From an uncultured bacterium (GTDB taxonomy: Bacteria; Patescibacteriota; Minisyncoccia; Spechtbacterales; HO2-43-30), in assembly GCA_913054525.1 (NCBI GenBank), contig CAJXHR010000004.1, positions 1 through 14,308 of the forward strand: a stretch of 14,308 nucleotides of DNA, written 5' to 3'. Made by a program: the position numbers and the translations under genes. The notes beneath the pieces were generated by a model, which had not been told where the DNA came from, searched no databases, and worked only from the letters and a program-made list of their open reading frames with translations. How positions within the stretch are numbered: position 1 is the stretch's first letter; every line of letters begins with the position of its first letter. This document shows positions 13,371-14,308 of the stretch, in pieces.

Positions 13371-13395
13371 GGCCTGACTCGGAGGAATTCAGGCC
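13371..13395 (+). promoter_or_regulatory. Leader hairpin presenting the nrdJ Shine-Dalgarno in its loop
   Basis: GGCCTGA (13371-13377) pairs perfectly with TCAGGCC (13389-13395). The 11-nt loop contains GGAGGAA (13381-13387). The ATG at 13399 follows the stem by 3 nt. The linear SD-ATG distance (13 nt) is long, but the hairpin would shorten the effective distance. Confidence 0.6.
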
Positions 13396-13398
13396 TTT

Positions 13399-14308
13399 AT
13401 GGTCTATAGATTGTATATTTGCATGCCAAATGCGACAAACAAGGTGATAAAAAGGGTCAGAAAGCGTGATGGGGAGATTGTGCCGTTCGAAAGGAAGATG
13501 ATAGAGAGGGCGGTGAACGGGGCAATAGCTGCGGTTGCGGGAAAAGAAGATTTAAAGCGCGCGGTAAGAATTTCTGATTTAGTAGTGCTTGAGATGGAGA
13601 AAAGATTTGGAAGAAAGATAATACCGAGCGTTGAAGACATACAAGATATTGTAGAAGAATCCTTGATTAAAAAGGGCTTAACCAAAGTCGCAAAGGCGTA
13701 TATTCTTTATCGAAGCAGACGGGCACAGGTAAGAGAGTCCCAAAAAACGATACCCGAAAAAGTCAGGGAGCTTGCCGGCGAAAGCAAAAAATATTTTAGA
13801 AATGATCTTGCGGAATTTATATACTACAGAACTTATTCTCGCTGGATAGATCAGGAGGGAAGGCGCGAAACCTGGATAGAGACCGTGAGGCGCTATGTGG
13901 ATTTCATGAAAGATAATTTAGGCAATCGGCTTACCGACAAAGAATATGATGAGATCCAGAATGCAATATTGAATCAGGAAGTCGTGCCCTCAATGAGGTT
14001 GATGTGGGGCGCCGGCAGGGCTGTCGAGAAAACGAATGTTTGCGCTTATAACTGTTCCTATATCGCGCCTTCAAAGCTTGGAGATTTTGCGGAGATTATG
14101 TATCTTTCCATGTGCGGCACAGGAGTGGGTTTTTCGGTAGAGTCCCAAACTGTCCAACAGCTTCCGATTATAAAACATCAGACCGGCAAATCCCTAAAGA
14201 TTCATGTTATCGACGACAGTAAAGAGGGATGGGGAGATGCCCTGACTATGGGCCTTAAAGCTTGGTACGCGGGAGGAGATATTAAATTTGATTACGCAAA
14301 AATACGCC
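13399..14308 (+). CDS. nrdJ: Adenosylcobalamin-dependent (class II) ribonucleotide reductase, partial N-terminal part
   Basis: Reduces ribonucleotides to deoxyribonucleotides using coenzyme B12. About 303 residues are visible before the right edge. An N-terminal ATP-cone at about residues 15-105 (VIKRVRKRDGEIVPFERKM ... AYILYRSRR) indicates allosteric control by ATP/dATP. The catalytic part starts with VVPSMRLMWGAGRAVEKTN, the conserved cysteine segment AYNCSYIAPSKLGDF and MCGTGVGFSVE, resembling the monomeric RTPR-type class II enzymes; VIDDSKEGWGDAL follows. The thiyl-radical cysteine and the C-terminal redox cysteines are outside the window. Start choice: ATG 13399 is behind a hairpin-borne GGAGG; ATG 13423 in the same frame gives a more typical N-terminus but lacks an SD. 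Transcription appears independent of ftsZ and heavily regulated. Confidence 0.93.
   Translation, partial: MVYRLYICMPNATNKVIKRVRKRDGEIVPFERKMIERAVNGAIAAVAGKEDLKRAVRISDLVVLEMEKRFGRKIIPSVEDIQDIVEESLIKKGLTKVAKAYILYRSRRAQVRESQKTIPEKVRELAGESKKYFRNDLAEFIYYRTYSRWIDQEGRRETWIETVRRYVDFMKDNLGNRLTDKEYDEIQNAILNQEVVPSMRLMWGAGRAVEKTNVCAYNCSYIAPSKLGDFAEIMYLSMCGTGVGFSVESQTVQQLPIIKHQTGKSLKIHVIDDSKEGWGDALTMGLKAWYAGGDIKFDYAKIR

Noticed and set aside
13268..13400. Chromosomal replication origin because of paired DnaA boxes
   Set aside because: Only two boxes, no DnaA-trio or long AT-rich unwinding stretch evident, and no dnaA/dnaN nearby. A normal promoter sits between them.

Overview
The window looks like a piece of a Candidate Phyla Radiation (Patescibacteria) chromosome, most likely Parcubacteria-like. 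This is an inference from style, not a phylogeny. The genes are tightly packed and many overlap, and several universal proteins are pared down (DprA without its N-terminal domain, a 653-residue Mfd). Shine-Dalgarno (SD) sequences are mostly absent, and the ribonucleotide reductase is class II with an ATP-cone. TGA acts as a stop (hisS), so the TGA=Gly code of Gracilibacteria and Absconditabacteria is unlikely. No phage, transposase, CRISPR or tRNA was seen.

Left half, minus strand (1-7745): a divergently transcribed block reading leftwards, LCP-family protein -> pth -> [146-nt spacer] -> mfd -> dprA -> topA -> terminator, followed by a separately promoted RelA/SpoT homologue that runs off the left edge. 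The theme is DNA topology and repair (TopA, Mfd, DprA), peptidyl-tRNA recycling (Pth), envelope assembly (LCP) and the stringent response (RSH).

Right half, plus strand (7808-14308): lepB -> hisS -> HIT protein -> rpsU -> ybeY -> ftsA -> ftsZ -> strong terminator, then a separately controlled adenosylcobalamin-dependent ribonucleotide reductase that runs off the right edge. This groups protein export, translation, ribosome maturation and the FtsA/FtsZ division pair.

The most interesting material is non-coding. (1) The pth-mfd spacer encodes, on the plus strand, a probable ~125-nt structured RNA. It has its own promoter, a 21-bp closing stem in which every covarying-type mismatch is a G-U wobble only on the plus strand, and a terminal T-tract. 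An exposed loop repeats the 16S rRNA 3'-tail/anti-SD sequence almost exactly. (2) The nrdJ leader carries two perfect, inverted DnaA boxes around the promoter, a palindrome between -35 and -10, and a hairpin that presents the SD in its loop. (3) The relA, LCP and lepB starts each sit 6-7 nt after a -10 box, suggesting leaderless mRNAs; only rpsU and nrdJ have strong SD sequences. No unspaced stretch longer than about 210 bp lacks a gene.
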